A stretch of 64,000 nt of DNA. Source: Diaminobutyricimonas sp. LJ205. Its GTDB lineage: Bacteria > Actinomycetota > Actinomycetes > Actinomycetales > Microbacteriaceae. Position numbers and translations under genes: made by a program. Under the pieces are notes generated by a model that had not been told where the DNA came from, ran no database searches, and saw only the letters and a program-made list of their open reading frames with translations. The stretch lies in contig NZ_CP046619.1 in assembly GCF_009755725.1 (NCBI RefSeq), positions 1-64,000 on the forward strand. Reading direction: 5' to 3'. Below, one piece after another: positions 1 through 13,191 of the stretch (positions are counted from its first letter, which is position 1; each line of letters begins with the position of its first letter).

Positions 1-283
1 CGGCCCGGTACGTGAGGCCAGAAAAGGGATGGTAGCCGGCAACGGCTGAAGTCAACTGATTAAAGGTACGTTGTCCGCCGCGTGCGGTCAAACCGACGGA
101 GGCCAAAGAGCCATTATCCACATCTGGATAACTCGGGGTTGGTAACGACATGCCGTAGCGAACTAAGGTTATGCACAGTCTTGATCTACGGGGGTAAATC
201 AAGGCTTACAGCGACCCAACATCTAACCACAACCGGTGGATAACGCTGTGGAAAACTTAGACTTCAAAGGATTCGTGGGGACG
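1..283. promoter_or_regulatory. dnaA upstream region with DnaA boxes
   Basis: This intergenic stretch lies ahead of dnaA. A perfect DnaA box TTATCCACA sits at 114-122, followed directly by a near match on the opposite strand (TCTGGATAA, 123-131). Further degenerate boxes occur at 235-243 (GGTGGATAA) and 248-256 (TGTGGAAAA), close to the dnaA start. Such boxes are consistent with DnaA autoregulation and with the left arm of a bipartite origin. No convincing -35/-10 pair was found. Nothing coding is visible here. Confidence 0.7.
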
Positions 284-1714
284 ATGGCAGAACAACCAGA
301 CGCGACCGCCGAAATATGGCGCTCGGTGCTTTCCAAGCTCGGCGATGACGAGCGCATCACGCCCCAACTGCACGGGTTCATCAACCTGGTCGAGCCGAAG
401 GGTGTGCTTTCCGGCACCCTCTACCTCGAGGTCCCGAACGAGTTGACCCGCGGCATGCTCGAGCAGCGCATCCGGGTCCCTCTCCTGGGAGCGCTCGGCA
501 CCCTCGAGGGCGAGCACAATGTGCAGAACTTCGCCATTGTGGTCAACCCCGAGATCCAGCAGGACCCGTTGGATTCGCCCCAGCAGGAACAGCAGCAGCC
601 GGAACAGCACTACATCGAGCCCACCGTGGTGTCAGCCACCCTGGACGCCGGGGTGATCCGCGGCCGATCGGACAGCCGGCTCAACCCCAAGTACAGCTTC
701 GATAACTTCGTGATCGGTGGCTCGAACCGCTTCGCCCACGCGGCAGCAGTGGCGGTGGCCGAAGCGCCGGCGAAGGCATACAACCCGCTGTTCATCTATG
801 GCGAGTCCGGGCTCGGAAAAACCCACCTCCTGCACGCCATCGGCCACTATGCCGAGAGTCTGTATCCCGGCATCCGGGTTCGGTACGTGTCGAGCGAAGA
901 GTTCACCAACGACTTCATCAACTCGATCGCGAACAACCGGGCGTCGGTATTCCAGTCCAGGTACCGCGAGATCGACATCCTGCTGATCGACGACATCCAG
1001 TTCCTGCAGGGCAAGGACTCCACCCAGGAGGCCTTCTTCCACACCTTCAATACACTGCACGACCACAACAAGCAGTTGGTCATCACCAGCGACCTGCCGC
1101 CGAAGCACCTGACCGGCTTTGAGGACCGGATGCGCTCGCGGTTCGAGTGGGGCCTGATCACCGATGTGCAGGCACCGGATCTCGAGACCCGCATCGCGAT
1201 TCTGCGCAAGAAGGCGCAGAGCGAGAAGCTTCAAGTGCCCGACGACATCCTCGAGTTCATGGCGTCGAAGGTGTCATCGAACATCCGCGAGCTCGAGGGC
1301 ACACTGATCCGCGTCACCGCATTCGCCAACCTGAACCGCACGCCGGTCGACATGCAGCTCGTGCAGACCGTTCTGAAGGATCTGATCACCCTCGACGAGG
1401 ACAACGTGATCGCGCCGGTGGACATCATCAATCACACGGCCGCCTACTTCAAGCTCACAGTTGACGACCTCTACGGTTCGTCCCGCTCCCAGGCAGTAGC
1501 GACCGCTCGGCAGATCGCCATGTACCTGTGCCGCGAGATGACCAACCTCTCGCTGCCCAAGATCGGCCAGCTGTTCGGCAACCGCGACCACACCACGGTG
1601 ATGTACGCCAACAAGAAGATCAGCGAGCTCATGAAGGAGCGCCGCTCGATCTACAACCAGGTCACCGAGCTGACCAGCCGGATCAAGCAGAACCACCGCT
1701 TCAACAAGATGTGA
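284..1714 (+). CDS. dnaA: Chromosomal replication initiator protein DnaA
   Basis: DnaA is the AAA+ initiator that binds DnaA boxes and opens oriC. The protein is 476 residues, normal for Actinobacteria. An N-terminal helicase-interaction domain (about 1-85) is followed by a short Gln/Pro-rich linker. The AAA+ module has Walker A GESGLGKT near residue 173 and Walker B LLIDDIQFL. The C-terminal DNA-binding signature contains DHTTVMYANKKI. The frame is open to an upstream GTG at 236, but that extension overlaps DnaA-box-like sequence, and the residues after the ATG at 284 (MAEQPDATAEIW) look like a normal start. DnaA boxes on both sides suggest autoregulation. Confidence 0.97.
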   Translation: MAEQPDATAEIWRSVLSKLGDDERITPQLHGFINLVEPKGVLSGTLYLEVPNELTRGMLEQRIRVPLLGALGTLEGEHNVQNFAIVVNPEIQQDPLDSPQQEQQQPEQHYIEPTVVSATLDAGVIRGRSDSRLNPKYSFDNFVIGGSNRFAHAAAVAVAEAPAKAYNPLFIYGESGLGKTHLLHAIGHYAESLYPGIRVRYVSSEEFTNDFINSIANNRASVFQSRYREIDILLIDDIQFLQGKDSTQEAFFHTFNTLHDHNKQLVITSDLPPKHLTGFEDRMRSRFEWGLITDVQAPDLETRIAILRKKAQSEKLQVPDDILEFMASKVSSNIRELEGTLIRVTAFANLNRTPVDMQLVQTVLKDLITLDEDNVIAPVDIINHTAAYFKLTVDDLYGSSRSQAVATARQIAMYLCREMTNLSLPKIGQLFGNRDHTTVMYANKKISELMKERRSIYNQVTELTSRIKQNHRFNKM

Positions 1715-2062
1715 TCGCGAGTTATCCCCCATGTGGATAACTTTGTGGAGAGCCGTGGAAAACGCCGAAGACGCATGTTGATGGATCTCAGCTGCTTGTG
1801 GATTCGGCGAATGACAAATTTCTTGTCATCCCGTTAACACCCCGGTTCCACTGACAGCTCATCAACAACTCACACCGTTGTAGTTCCCAATGAATCAGCG
1901 CTATTAACAGGGTTATCCACATTGTGCACAGCGGTTAACACGATTAATCCTTTAATGAAGATCAGTGCAGCGAGATAACCTGAACAGCGCACGGCGGGCC
2001 ATCTGTACGGCTGTGCAAGTATTGATCCGCCTACCCAACTTCGTCACGACAGGGGTACATAC
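1715..2062. other. Putative oriC, dnaA-dnaN intergenic region
   Basis: This 348-bp spacer has no gene. Perfect DnaA boxes occur at 1732-1740 (TGTGGATAA, reverse) and 1913-1921 (TTATCCACA, forward). Weaker boxes include 1722-1730 and 1796-1804 and TTGTGCACA at 1922-1930. The stretch from about 1800 to 1960 is AT-richer than its surroundings, with TTAACAC, TTAATCC and TTTAATG motifs that could be the unwinding element. The dnaA-dnaN gap is the standard actinobacterial oriC site. The unwinding position is inferred. Confidence 0.85.
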
Positions 2063-3208
2063 GTGAAGTTTCAGGTCAATCGCGATGTCTTCAGCGAGGC
2101 TGTTTCCTTCGCGGTCAAGCTGCTTCCGCAGCGCACCACATTGCCCATCCTCAGCGGAGTGCTGATCGAGGCAACCGCCGACGGGCTCACCCTGTCGTCC
2201 TTCGACTACGAGGTGTCTTCGCGTACCGAGATCGATGCCGAGATCGAAGAACCCGGCACCGTCCTGGTCTCCGGCCGGCTGCTTGCCGACATCGCCAGCC
2301 GTCTTCCGAACGCCCCGGTCAGCTTCAGCACCGACAGCGGCCGCATCGTTGTCGCCTGCGGTTCTGCGAACTTCACCCTGCTGAGCATGCCCGTCGAGGA
2401 ATACCCGACGCTGCCGCAGGTAACCGGCCAATCCGGTTTGCTGCCGGCCGACAGCTTCGCCGATGCGGTGTCCCAGGTGGCAGTTGCCGCCTCCCGCGAC
2501 GACGTCACCCCTGTGATCACCGGCGTGCAGCTCGAAGTCTCCGAAAACAGCTTGTCGCTCGTGGCCACTGACCGTTACCGCGTCGCCGTCCGCGAGATCG
2601 ACTGGGACTCCGGCGACACCCCGATCGACACCGTCACCGCGCTGGTTCCCGCGCGCACCCTGGCTGAGATCGGCAAGACCTTCTCGGGCAGCGGCACCAT
2701 CTCGGTCTCCATCACCGGAGGCGACGACCGCGAGCTGATCGCCTTCTCGGCTGACCGGAAGACCGTCACATCACTGCTGATCAAGGGCAACTTCCCGCCG
2801 GTGAAGCGACTGTTCCCCGAGACCGTCGACAATTACGCGGTGCTCAACACCGCTGACCTGGTCGAGGCGGTTCGTCGCGTCTCGCTCGTGCTCGAGCGGG
2901 AGGCCGCGCTGCGGTTCACGTTCAACGCCGACGGCCTCACCCTGGAGGCGATCGGCTCCGAGCAGGCGCAGGCCTCCGAAACGATCGACGCCCACCTCGC
3001 CGGTGGCGACATCGTCGTCTCGCTCAAGCCGGCCTTCCTGCTGGACGGCCTCGGCGCGGTGCACTCCGAGTTCACCCGCATCTCGTTCACCAAGACCGAG
3101 AACCCCAACAAGCCGGGTCCGGTGCTGATCACCAGCCAGACCTCTCGCGAAGAGCCCGGCGCCGACAACTACAAGTACCTGCTGCAGCCCAACCTGCTGC
3201 TGCGCTAA
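2063..3208 (+). CDS. dnaN: DNA polymerase III subunit beta (sliding clamp)
   Basis: The beta clamp is a ring dimer that tethers DNA polymerase III and other clamp clients to DNA. The 381-residue protein has the three-fold repeated clamp architecture, starts MKFQVNRDVFSEAVSFAVKL and shows the family pattern LPILSGVLIEA near residue 30. The start is GTG at 2063 with a purine-rich AGGGG about 9 nt upstream. It lies downstream of oriC and 8 bp before gnd, so dnaN-gnd-recF are probably co-transcribed. NucS, encoded later in this window, may be a clamp partner. Confidence 0.97.
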   Translation: MKFQVNRDVFSEAVSFAVKLLPQRTTLPILSGVLIEATADGLTLSSFDYEVSSRTEIDAEIEEPGTVLVSGRLLADIASRLPNAPVSFSTDSGRIVVACGSANFTLLSMPVEEYPTLPQVTGQSGLLPADSFADAVSQVAVAASRDDVTPVITGVQLEVSENSLSLVATDRYRVAVREIDWDSGDTPIDTVTALVPARTLAEIGKTFSGSGTISVSITGGDDRELIAFSADRKTVTSLLIKGNFPPVKRLFPETVDNYAVLNTADLVEAVRRVSLVLEREAALRFTFNADGLTLEAIGSEQAQASETIDAHLAGGDIVVSLKPAFLLDGLGAVHSEFTRISFTKTENPNKPGPVLITSQTSREEPGADNYKYLLQPNLLLR

Positions 3209-3216
3209 GGATCCTC

Positions 3217-4101
3217 ATGCACATCGGGCTCATCGGCCTCGGCAAAATGGGCAACAACATGCGTGCCCGGCTACGCAACAACGGCATCGACGTCACCGGA
3301 TTCGACCCGAATCCCGAGGTCACGGATGTCGCAACCCTCGCCGACCTCACCGCGGCGCTTCCCACTCCGCGCATCGTCTGGGTGATGGTTCCCTCCGGCG
3401 CCATCACTACTGGGGTCATCACCGACCTCGCCGGCGTACTCGATGAGGGTGACCTGGTCATCGAGGGCGGCAACTCACGTTTCACCGAAGACGCCAAGCA
3501 CGCCGCGCTGCTCGCCCCGAAGGGTATCCACTACGTCGATGCCGGCGTCTCCGGCGGAATCTGGGGCCAGCAGAACGGCTACGGGCTCATGGTCGGCGGC
3601 GACCAGGCCGACGTCGACCGGGCAATGCCGGTGTTCGACGCGCTTCGCCCCGAGGGTCCGCGCGACGAGGGCTTCGTGCACGCGGGCGAAATCGGCGCAG
3701 GCCACTACGCGAAGATGGTTCACAACGGCATCGAGTACGCGCTCATGCAGGCCTGGGCCGAGGGCTTCGAGCTGCTCAGCGCCCGCGAGGACCTGATCAA
3801 GGACGTCCCCGGAACCTTCAAGGCCTGGCAGCGCGGCACCGTGGTGCGCAGCTGGCTGCTCGAGTTGCTGGTGCGCGCACTCGAGGACGACCCCGAGCTA
3901 ACCGACATCGAGGGTTACGTCGAGGATTCCGGCGAGGGCCGCTGGACCGTCGAGGAAGCCCTGCACAACGCGGTCCCGGTGCCGACCATCAGCGCCTCGA
4001 TCTTCGCCCGCTTCGTGTCCCGCCAAGAGGACTCGCCGTCGATGAAAGCCGTCGCGGCGCTGCGCAAGCAGTTCGGTGGGCACGCGGTGCGCAAGGCCTG
4101 A
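3217..4101 (+). CDS. gnd: 6-phosphogluconate dehydrogenase, decarboxylating (short GndA type)
   Basis: The enzyme oxidatively decarboxylates 6-phosphogluconate to ribulose 5-phosphate in the pentose phosphate pathway. At 294 residues it is the short form found beside dnaN in many Actinobacteria, not the ~470-residue enterobacterial form. The N-terminal dinucleotide-binding motif GLIGLGKMGNNM is at residues 4-15. The substrate-binding signature VSGGIWGQQNGYGLMVGG lies near residues 110-127, and HYAKMVHNGIEYA near 165 carries the expected catalytic Lys and Asn. It sits between dnaN and recF with very short gaps. The cofactor (NAD or NADP) cannot be settled by eye. Confidence 0.93.
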   Translation: MHIGLIGLGKMGNNMRARLRNNGIDVTGFDPNPEVTDVATLADLTAALPTPRIVWVMVPSGAITTGVITDLAGVLDEGDLVIEGGNSRFTEDAKHAALLAPKGIHYVDAGVSGGIWGQQNGYGLMVGGDQADVDRAMPVFDALRPEGPRDEGFVHAGEIGAGHYAKMVHNGIEYALMQAWAEGFELLSAREDLIKDVPGTFKAWQRGTVVRSWLLELLVRALEDDPELTDIEGYVEDSGEGRWTVEEALHNAVPVPTISASIFARFVSRQEDSPSMKAVAALRKQFGGHAVRKA

Positions 4102-4107
4102 TCGGCC

Positions 4108-5274
4108 GTGATCGTCACCCACCTGAGCCTCACCGACTTTCGTAACTACAAACAGGCCGAAGTCGAACTTCGCCCAGGGCCGAACCTGTTCGTCGGCAGC
4201 AACGGGCAGGGCAAGACCAACCTCGTCGAATCGCTCGGCTACCTGTCAACGCTCGGATCGCACAGGGTGTCGAGTGACCAGGCGCTGATTCGGCAGGGCA
4301 CGGATGCCGCGATCATCCGCGCCCGACTCGAGCACGCCGACCGGCAGATGCTGGCCGAGGTGCAGCTCAACCGGCAGGGAGCGAACCGGGCGCAGGTCAA
4401 CCGCTCTGTGATCAAGACCCGTGATCTGCCTCGGTACTTCTCGAGCGTGCTGTTCGCGCCCGAAGACCTGGCGCTCGTTCGCGGCGAACCATCCGGCCGC
4501 CGGCGGTTTCTCGATGAGTTGCTCGTCCTGCGCAGTCCGCGAATGAGCGGCGTGCTCGCCGACTACGAGCGGGTGCTGAAGCAGCGGAACACCCTGCTGA
4601 AATCCGCCCGATCCTCGGGAATCAAGGCGAACCAGCTGACCACGCTGGAAATCTGGGATGACCGCCTGATCAGCCTGGGATCCGAACTCATTGCCGCCCG
4701 ATCGGTGCTCGTGCTCGACCTGCAACCCGAAGTCGAGCGCGCCTATGCGGCGATCGCCGGCGACGAACACGCTGCCAGTCTTGCCAGCCACCTCAGCATC
4801 CTCGCCGGGAAACCCGCAGACGACGACACCCTCCCGGACACCGCGGCTCGGTCCACCGCGATCACCGCGAAGGAGGCATCCGAAGTCTTCCGCGCCGGCC
4901 TGCAGCGGCTGCGACCGACCGAACTCGACCGCGGACTCACCCTGATCGGGCCGCACCGCGACGATCTGGTACTCACCCTGAACGACCTGCCCGCGCGCGG
5001 ATACGCGAGCCACGGTGAATCCTGGTCATTCGCGCTGTCACTCAAGCTTGCCTCGGCCGAGGTGCTCCGCCGGGACTCGGTCGCCGGCGATCCGGTGCTG
5101 ATCCTCGATGACGTCTTCGCGGAACTGGACCTGTTGCGGCGGGGCAGGCTGGCCGCCGCCATCGACGGGTTCGAGCAAGTGCTCATCACCGCGGCGGTGT
5201 ACGAGGATGTGCCCGAGAAGCTGGCCGCGCACACCGTGCGGATCAAGGCCGGCGCCATCGTGGAGAGCGCATGA
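4108..5274 (+). CDS. recF: DNA replication and repair protein RecF
   Basis: RecF is an ABC/SMC-like ATPase that helps load RecA at single-strand gaps. The 388-residue protein has Walker A GSNGQGKT at residues 30-37, an ABC-type signature around YASHGESWSFALSLKLA near 305, and Walker B LILDDVFAELD near 335. The start is GTG, six bases after the gnd stop. The end overlaps the following DUF721 gene by four bases (ATGA), which implies translational coupling. Confidence 0.96.
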   Translation: MIVTHLSLTDFRNYKQAEVELRPGPNLFVGSNGQGKTNLVESLGYLSTLGSHRVSSDQALIRQGTDAAIIRARLEHADRQMLAEVQLNRQGANRAQVNRSVIKTRDLPRYFSSVLFAPEDLALVRGEPSGRRRFLDELLVLRSPRMSGVLADYERVLKQRNTLLKSARSSGIKANQLTTLEIWDDRLISLGSELIAARSVLVLDLQPEVERAYAAIAGDEHAASLASHLSILAGKPADDDTLPDTAARSTAITAKEASEVFRAGLQRLRPTELDRGLTLIGPHRDDLVLTLNDLPARGYASHGESWSFALSLKLASAEVLRRDSVAGDPVLILDDVFAELDLLRRGRLAAAIDGFEQVLITAAVYEDVPEKLAAHTVRIKAGAIVESA

Positions 5275-5765
5275 TCGAGGATCCGACCAGCGAGGCGCGG
5301 AACGTCTACCTGCGATTCCGGCGAGTCTTCGGCGACCCCGCGCTGCGCACCACCGACAGCAGGCGGCGGGCGAGCAAGGCGAAGGAGCCATCGGTTCCGT
5401 TCGGAAGCGGCCGCGATCCACAGGGAGTCGGCGATGTGCTCGATGCGTTGACCGCGAAACTCGGCTGGAACTCACCGCTCGCGCAGTCCGACCTGATGTT
5501 GTCGTGGCCGGATCTGGTCGGCGCCGAGACCGCGGCGCACTCCACTCCGACCGGGATCACCGAGGGCGTACTGAACGTCAAATGCGATTCCACCGCCTGG
5601 GCGACCCAGCTGCGGTTGATGCGTTCGATGATCACCACGCAAATCATCGAGCGGTATCCGGATGCCGGCATCCAATCGGTGCGCTTCGAAGGGCCGAACG
5701 CCCCAAGCTGGAAACGTGGCCCCAGAGCAATTCCAGGGCGTGGTCCTCGCGATACTTACGGTTGA
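5271..5765 (+). CDS. DUF721 (DciA-like) protein
   Basis: This 164-residue protein occupies the conserved slot between recF and gyrB. Its C-terminal half (LGWNSPLAQSDLMLSWPDLV... STAWATQLRLM) has the DUF721 pattern. DUF721 includes DciA, a loader of the replicative helicase DnaB in bacteria without DnaC or DnaI. That role fits a position next to oriC but is inferred from the family. The N-terminal 45 residues are basic and probably disordered. It overlaps recF by four bases. Confidence 0.88.
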   Translation: MIEDPTSEARNVYLRFRRVFGDPALRTTDSRRRASKAKEPSVPFGSGRDPQGVGDVLDALTAKLGWNSPLAQSDLMLSWPDLVGAETAAHSTPTGITEGVLNVKCDSTAWATQLRLMRSMITTQIIERYPDAGIQSVRFEGPNAPSWKRGPRAIPGRGPRDTYG

Positions 5766-5852
5766 CAAGCCAAATCTGATCCTCCCCAGTTGGAAAAGCC
5801 GTCAGAAGGGCGATTCTGGCCGTTACTCACAGGCGGAACCGATAAGATTTAG

Positions 5853-7817
<1,965 letters not shown>

Positions 7818-7827
7818 AAAGCCGCGG

Positions 7828-7874
7828 GTTTCGATAGGCGGCCGCGCACGCTCGGCCGCTACTCACCACCTGAG
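7828..7874. repeat. Interspersed hairpin repeat (TTTCGA...CTACTCA type) between gyrB and gyrA
   Basis: The gyrB-gyrA gap begins with a TTTCGATA segment and ends with GCTACTCACCACCTGAG. In between, GCGGCCG (7838-7844) pairs with CGGCCGC (7853-7859) around an 8-nt loop. A related unit with TTTCGAGA and GCTCCTCAATCACC lies at 11972-12024. No poly-T follows, so it is not a standard terminator. I interpret both as members of one intergenic repeat family. Confidence 0.55.
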
Positions 7875-7900
7875 GGCTCGAACTGGAGAAACACAGAGAC

Positions 7901-10451
<2,551 letters not shown>

Positions 10452-10459
<8 letters not shown>

Positions 10460-10859
10460 CGTCGCCGAGAAGTTGCAGCGCAAGGCGCAGCGTCAGCCAG
10501 CCACCAAGCAGGTGCGGTTGAAGCTCGTGTACATCGACTTCTGGTCGGCGGTGAAGCTCTCGTTCCTGGTCATGGTCTGCGCGGGCATCGTGCTGGTCGT
10601 GGCATCCATCCTGATCTGGATCGTGCTGCAGTCGACGGGCGTCTTCGGCGGTGTGGACAGCCTGCTGCAGGACGTGCTCGCCGACCCCACCTTCAGCGTC
10701 ACCTCGGCGTTCGGGCTCGCGCAGGTCGCACTGTTCTCGGTGATCGTCGCGGTGTTGAACATCGTGGTCGGCACCGCGCTCGGTGCGATCATGAGCGCGT
10801 TGTACAACCTCAGCGTGCGTGTGACCGGCGGTCTGCTGGTCGGTTTCACGAATAGCTGA
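10452..10859 (+). CDS. DUF3566 transmembrane protein
   Basis: This 135-residue membrane protein has two predicted membrane segments: one near residues 33-57 ([20 protein letters not shown]) and one near 90-115. A basic N-terminus ([19 protein letters not shown]) precedes them. DUF3566 proteins follow gyrA in many Actinobacteria; their role is unknown. The start lies inside the gyrA stop region (8-bp overlap), so translation is probably coupled. Confidence 0.88.
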
Positions 10860-10865
10860 GTGGAC

Positions 10866-10881
10866 TTCCCGATTACGGGAA
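10866..10881 (+). terminator. Short hairpin after the gyrA operon (weak terminator candidate)
   Basis: TTCCCG (10866-10871) pairs with CGGGAA (10876-10881) around the tetraloop ATTA, six bases after the DUF3566 stop. It lacks a T run, so intrinsic termination here is only possible, not shown. Confidence 0.3.
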
Positions 10882-10917
10882 ACGGGCCGAAATAAGGTAC
10901 AGTCGTATCCGGTTCGG

Positions 10918-10991
10918 GGGGCTATAGCTCAGGCGGTTAGAGCGCTTCGCTGATAACGAAGAGGTCCCAGGTTCAAGTCCTGGTAGCCCCA
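10918..10991 (+). tRNA. tRNA-Ile (GAT anticodon)
   Basis: The cloverleaf folds with acceptor GGGGCTA / TAGCCCC. The anticodon stem CTTCG / CGAAG encloses the loop CTGATAA, giving anticodon GAT. The T-arm contains GGTTCAAGTCC, and the discriminator base is A. The gene is 74 nt with no encoded CCA. It is paired with tRNA-Ala, the usual actinobacterial arrangement after gyrA. Confidence 0.96.
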
Positions 10992-11008
10992 CTCGCAGTT
11001 CCCCGTTC

Positions 11009-11081
11009 GGGGCCTTAGCTCAGTTGGTAGAGCGCCTGCTTTGCAAGCAGGATGTCAGGAGTTCGAATCTCCTAGGCTCCA
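11009..11081 (+). tRNA. tRNA-Ala (TGC anticodon)
   Basis: The acceptor stem is GGGGCCT / AGGCTCC with one G-T wobble. The anticodon arm CCTGC-TTTGCAA-GCAGG gives anticodon TGC, and the T-arm contains GAGTTCGAATCTC. The gene is 73 nt, 17 bp after tRNA-Ile, and probably on the same transcript. A short AGAGG / CCTCT stem follows at 11094-11110 but is too weak to call a terminator. Confidence 0.96.
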
Positions 11082-11112
11082 CAAAATTCAGTCAGAGGGT
11101 TATCTCCTCTAC

Positions 11113-11439
11113 TTATTCCACGGTGATCCGAAGGTCTGACTCGGTTGGAACCTGCACGTTCTGCCGACCGGTCGGCCCGCCACAGTGGGCGACGATGTCG
11201 TATGAGCCAGAGGGAAGCGTCCAGCTGAACTCGCCGTCGCTGCCGGTGACCTGCGCAACTTCGGGATACGGCGGTCCGCTCACGACTTCAACCACGACCG
11301 AGCAGCGGGACTGCGGAGCACCAGCACCGTCGACCACGACGCCGCGGATCTCAGACGATGCTGACTGCGCGCACGCGGTGAGCAGAGCGACAGCAATCAC
11401 TCCTGCCGACACCGGCCCCGCCACGCGTCTCGCGAGCAT
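11113..11439 (-). CDS. Small lipoprotein with carboxypeptidase-regulatory-like fold
   Basis: This 108-residue protein starts MLARRVAGPVSAGVIAVALL and has a lipobox ending at LLTAC, so it is probably a membrane-anchored lipoprotein. The mature part (GVVVDGAGAPQSRCSVVVEV ... GEFSWTLPSGSYDIVAHC) looks like a single CarboxypepD_reg / Ig-like beta domain. The frame opens 15 codons earlier, but a GGGAGG ribosome site sits just upstream of the ATG at 11439, which decides the start. Ligand and role are unknown. Confidence 0.72.
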   Translation of the reverse strand: MLARRVAGPVSAGVIAVALLTACAQSASSEIRGVVVDGAGAPQSRCSVVVEVVSGPPYPEVAQVTGSDGEFSWTLPSGSYDIVAHCGGPTGRQNVQVPTESDLRITVE

Positions 11440-11550
11440 CCAGTGGACCTCCCTGCGGTCACTGTCGAGGAGAACTTGATCCATAGCGAGACGTTAGCTT
11501 GAATGGCCGGCGCCACTGAGCACCCAAGACGCTGTGCGAGGATTCTCGGC

Positions 11551-11973
11551 ATGGACATCCGCGTCGCGGCCTATGCGGTCATCATCGAAGACGACCAGGT
11601 GCTGCTCTCACACTGGAACGAGAACGGCCGGTCGGGCTGGAGCATGCCCGGCGGCGGAATCGACCCGGGGGAGGACCCGGCGGAAGCCGCGGTGCGCGAG
11701 ATCTTCGAGGAGACCGGCTATCACGCGGTGCTGGACGAACTGCTCGGGATCGACTCACACGTGGTGCCGGCCGAGCAGCGGACGCGAGCGAACGCCGGGC
11801 CGTTGCACGCCATCCGGATCGTCTACCGGGCGCACGTGATCGGGGGCGAGCTCACCAATGAGGTCGACGGCAGCTCAGACGAGGCGAAGTGGGTTCCGCT
11901 CGCCGAGGTCCCGCAGCTCCGCCGAGTCGGCCTGGTGGATATCGCGCTGGGGATGAACCTGCGCGCAGACTGA
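11551..11973 (+). CDS. NUDIX hydrolase
   Basis: NUDIX enzymes hydrolyse nucleoside diphosphates linked to another moiety. This 140-residue protein has a complete Nudix box (GGGIDPGEDPAEAAVREI followed by FEETGY) at about residues 34-57, with the metal-binding REIFEE glutamates. The ATG at 11551 is preceded by GCGAGG; the upstream in-frame ATG at 11503 adds 16 residues unlike the family. It stands alone between a minus-strand lipoprotein gene and a repeat. The substrate is unknown. Confidence 0.88.
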   Translation: MDIRVAAYAVIIEDDQVLLSHWNENGRSGWSMPGGGIDPGEDPAEAAVREIFEETGYHAVLDELLGIDSHVVPAEQRTRANAGPLHAIRIVYRAHVIGGELTNEVDGSSDEAKWVPLAEVPQLRRVGLVDIALGMNLRAD

Positions 11974-12024
11974 TTTCGAGACGCGTCACTCGCTTCGCTC
12001 GCGGCGCTCCTCAATCACCGGTGA
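11972..12024. repeat. Interspersed intergenic repeat (TTTCGA...CTCCTCA type)
   Basis: This unit lies between two convergent genes and overlaps the NUDIX stop codon. It starts TTTCGAGACGCG and ends GCTCCTCAATCACCGG, resembling the unit in the gyrB-gyrA gap (7828-7874). Repeats of this style are scattered in Microbacteriaceae genomes; that statement is from general familiarity, not a search. Confidence 0.5.
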
Positions 12025-12034
12025 GTCCGCGGGC

Positions 12035-12529
12035 CTACAAGTCGTCGAGGGTGGTTGCCTCGGGCTCGTCTTCGATCCAGAGGTCCTCGTCGGCGCGCAG
12101 GGTCTGCCACACGGCGTAGGCAAGACCCGCTGCGGCCACGACGCCGAGACCGAGCAGGATGTACCCGCCCGGGCCCCTGGAGTTCTTCTTCTCGGCAGCC
12201 TTCCGGACCGCCTCACGAACGCGAGGGTCACGGGCGGCCGCCAGAATAGCCATCGCGGAACTCAGCTTGGCGGAGCTGTCCGCCTTGGCGTTGTGGACGA
12301 CCTGGCGTCCGGCGGCGATGCTAGTGGCTACCGAAGGCTTGATGCGGTCCTGGTAGGTGGATGCCACGAGGGGGCTCACATCTTCTCGAGCGATGAGCTT
12401 CGCCTGCCGACTGGCCTCGCGGGCAACCCGTCCGGCGTGGTCCACGACGTCACGCTGCTCGGACCACAGGGCCTCGGCGTCGCCTTGCAGTCGTCGTAGT
12501 TCGCGCTTGCGCTTGCGTGACAATTCCAT
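12035..12529 (-). CDS. Hypothetical membrane-anchored protein (tail anchor)
   Basis: This 164-residue protein is of unknown function. It begins with a very basic MELSRKRKRELRRL, continues with an Ala-rich amphipathic region (VAREASRQAKLIAREDV ... DSSAKLSSAMAIL), and has one predicted membrane segment near residues 120-143 (GGYILLGLGVVAAAGLAYAVW). It ends in an acidic tail (DEDLWIEDEPEATTLDDL). A GGAGG ribosome site is placed before the ATG at 12529. The open frame extends much further upstream, but that part lacks protein-like composition and overlaps ppiA on the other strand. Confidence 0.75.
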   Translation of the reverse strand: MELSRKRKRELRRLQGDAEALWSEQRDVVDHAGRVAREASRQAKLIAREDVSPLVASTYQDRIKPSVATSIAAGRQVVHNAKADSSAKLSSAMAILAAARDPRVREAVRKAAEKKNSRGPGGYILLGLGVVAAAGLAYAVWQTLRADEDLWIEDEPEATTLDDL

Positions 12530-12652
12530 GTCAACCTCCGTCGGTGATAGCCGTGGACTGTGTCCATCGTGGCACGATTCCCCATCCAGACAAACTGTCG
12601 AGGCTGGGCGAGGGCTGGGAGCCTGCTCCATTCCCTGTGGAAGAATCAGAGG

Positions 12653-13186
12653 ATGCACACTGCAGTAGCGACTCTCCACACGACTCTCGGCGACATCAAG
12701 GTCAACCTGTTCGGCAACCACGCGCCGAAGACCGTGGCGAACTTCACGGGACTTGCCACCGGAACCATCGAATGGACTCACCCGGCAACCGGGCAGACCA
12801 CGACGGACAAGCTGTACGACGGTGTGATCTTCCACCGCATCATCAAGGAATTCATGATCCAGGGCGGCGACCCGCTCGGTCAGGGCATCGGTGGCCCCGG
12901 CTTCCAGTTCGACGACGAAATCCACCCTGAACTCACTTTCGGCGAGCCCTATGTGCTGGCCATGGCCAACGCCGGTATCCAGTTCGGCCGCGGCACCAAC
13001 GGCTCACAGTTCTTCATCACCACGGTTCCGACCCCCTGGCTGCAGGGCAAGCACACCATCTTCGGTGTCGTCGCCGACGATGAGTCGAAGAAGGTCGTTG
13101 ACGCCATTGAGGCAGTCGCCACCGACGGTCGCGACAAGCCGCTGGAGGACGTCGTCATCAACAGTGTGACCGTCACCGAGGTCTAG
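12653..13186 (+). CDS. ppiA: Cyclophilin-type peptidyl-prolyl cis-trans isomerase
   Basis: Cyclophilins catalyse cis-trans isomerisation of X-Pro bonds in protein folding. The 177-residue protein carries the signatures [23 protein letters not shown], and [12 protein letters not shown]. No signal peptide is present, so it is cytoplasmic. The ATG at 12653 has a close AGAGG upstream; earlier in-frame codons are not family-like. It lies 5 bp before the rhomboid gene, the standard actinobacterial pairing. Confidence 0.95.
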   Translation: MHTAVATLHTTLGDIKVNLFGNHAPKTVANFTGLATGTIEWTHPATGQTTTDKLYDGVIFHRIIKEFMIQGGDPLGQGIGGPGFQFDDEIHPELTFGEPYVLAMANAGIQFGRGTNGSQFFITTVPTPWLQGKHTIFGVVADDESKKVVDAIEAVATDGRDKPLEDVVINSVTVTEV

Positions 13187-13191
13187 ATACG

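Noticed and set aside
236-283. Upstream GTG start for dnaA
   Set aside because: It would translate DnaA-box-like sequence and add 16 residues unlike other DnaA proteins; the ATG at 284 fits better.
5762-5767. TTGACA as -35 box of a gyrB promoter
   Set aside because: No -10 element at 16-19 bp; the TAAGAT at 5843 is too far to pair with it.
11094-11110. Terminator after tRNA-Ala
   Set aside because: Only a 5-bp stem, no T run.
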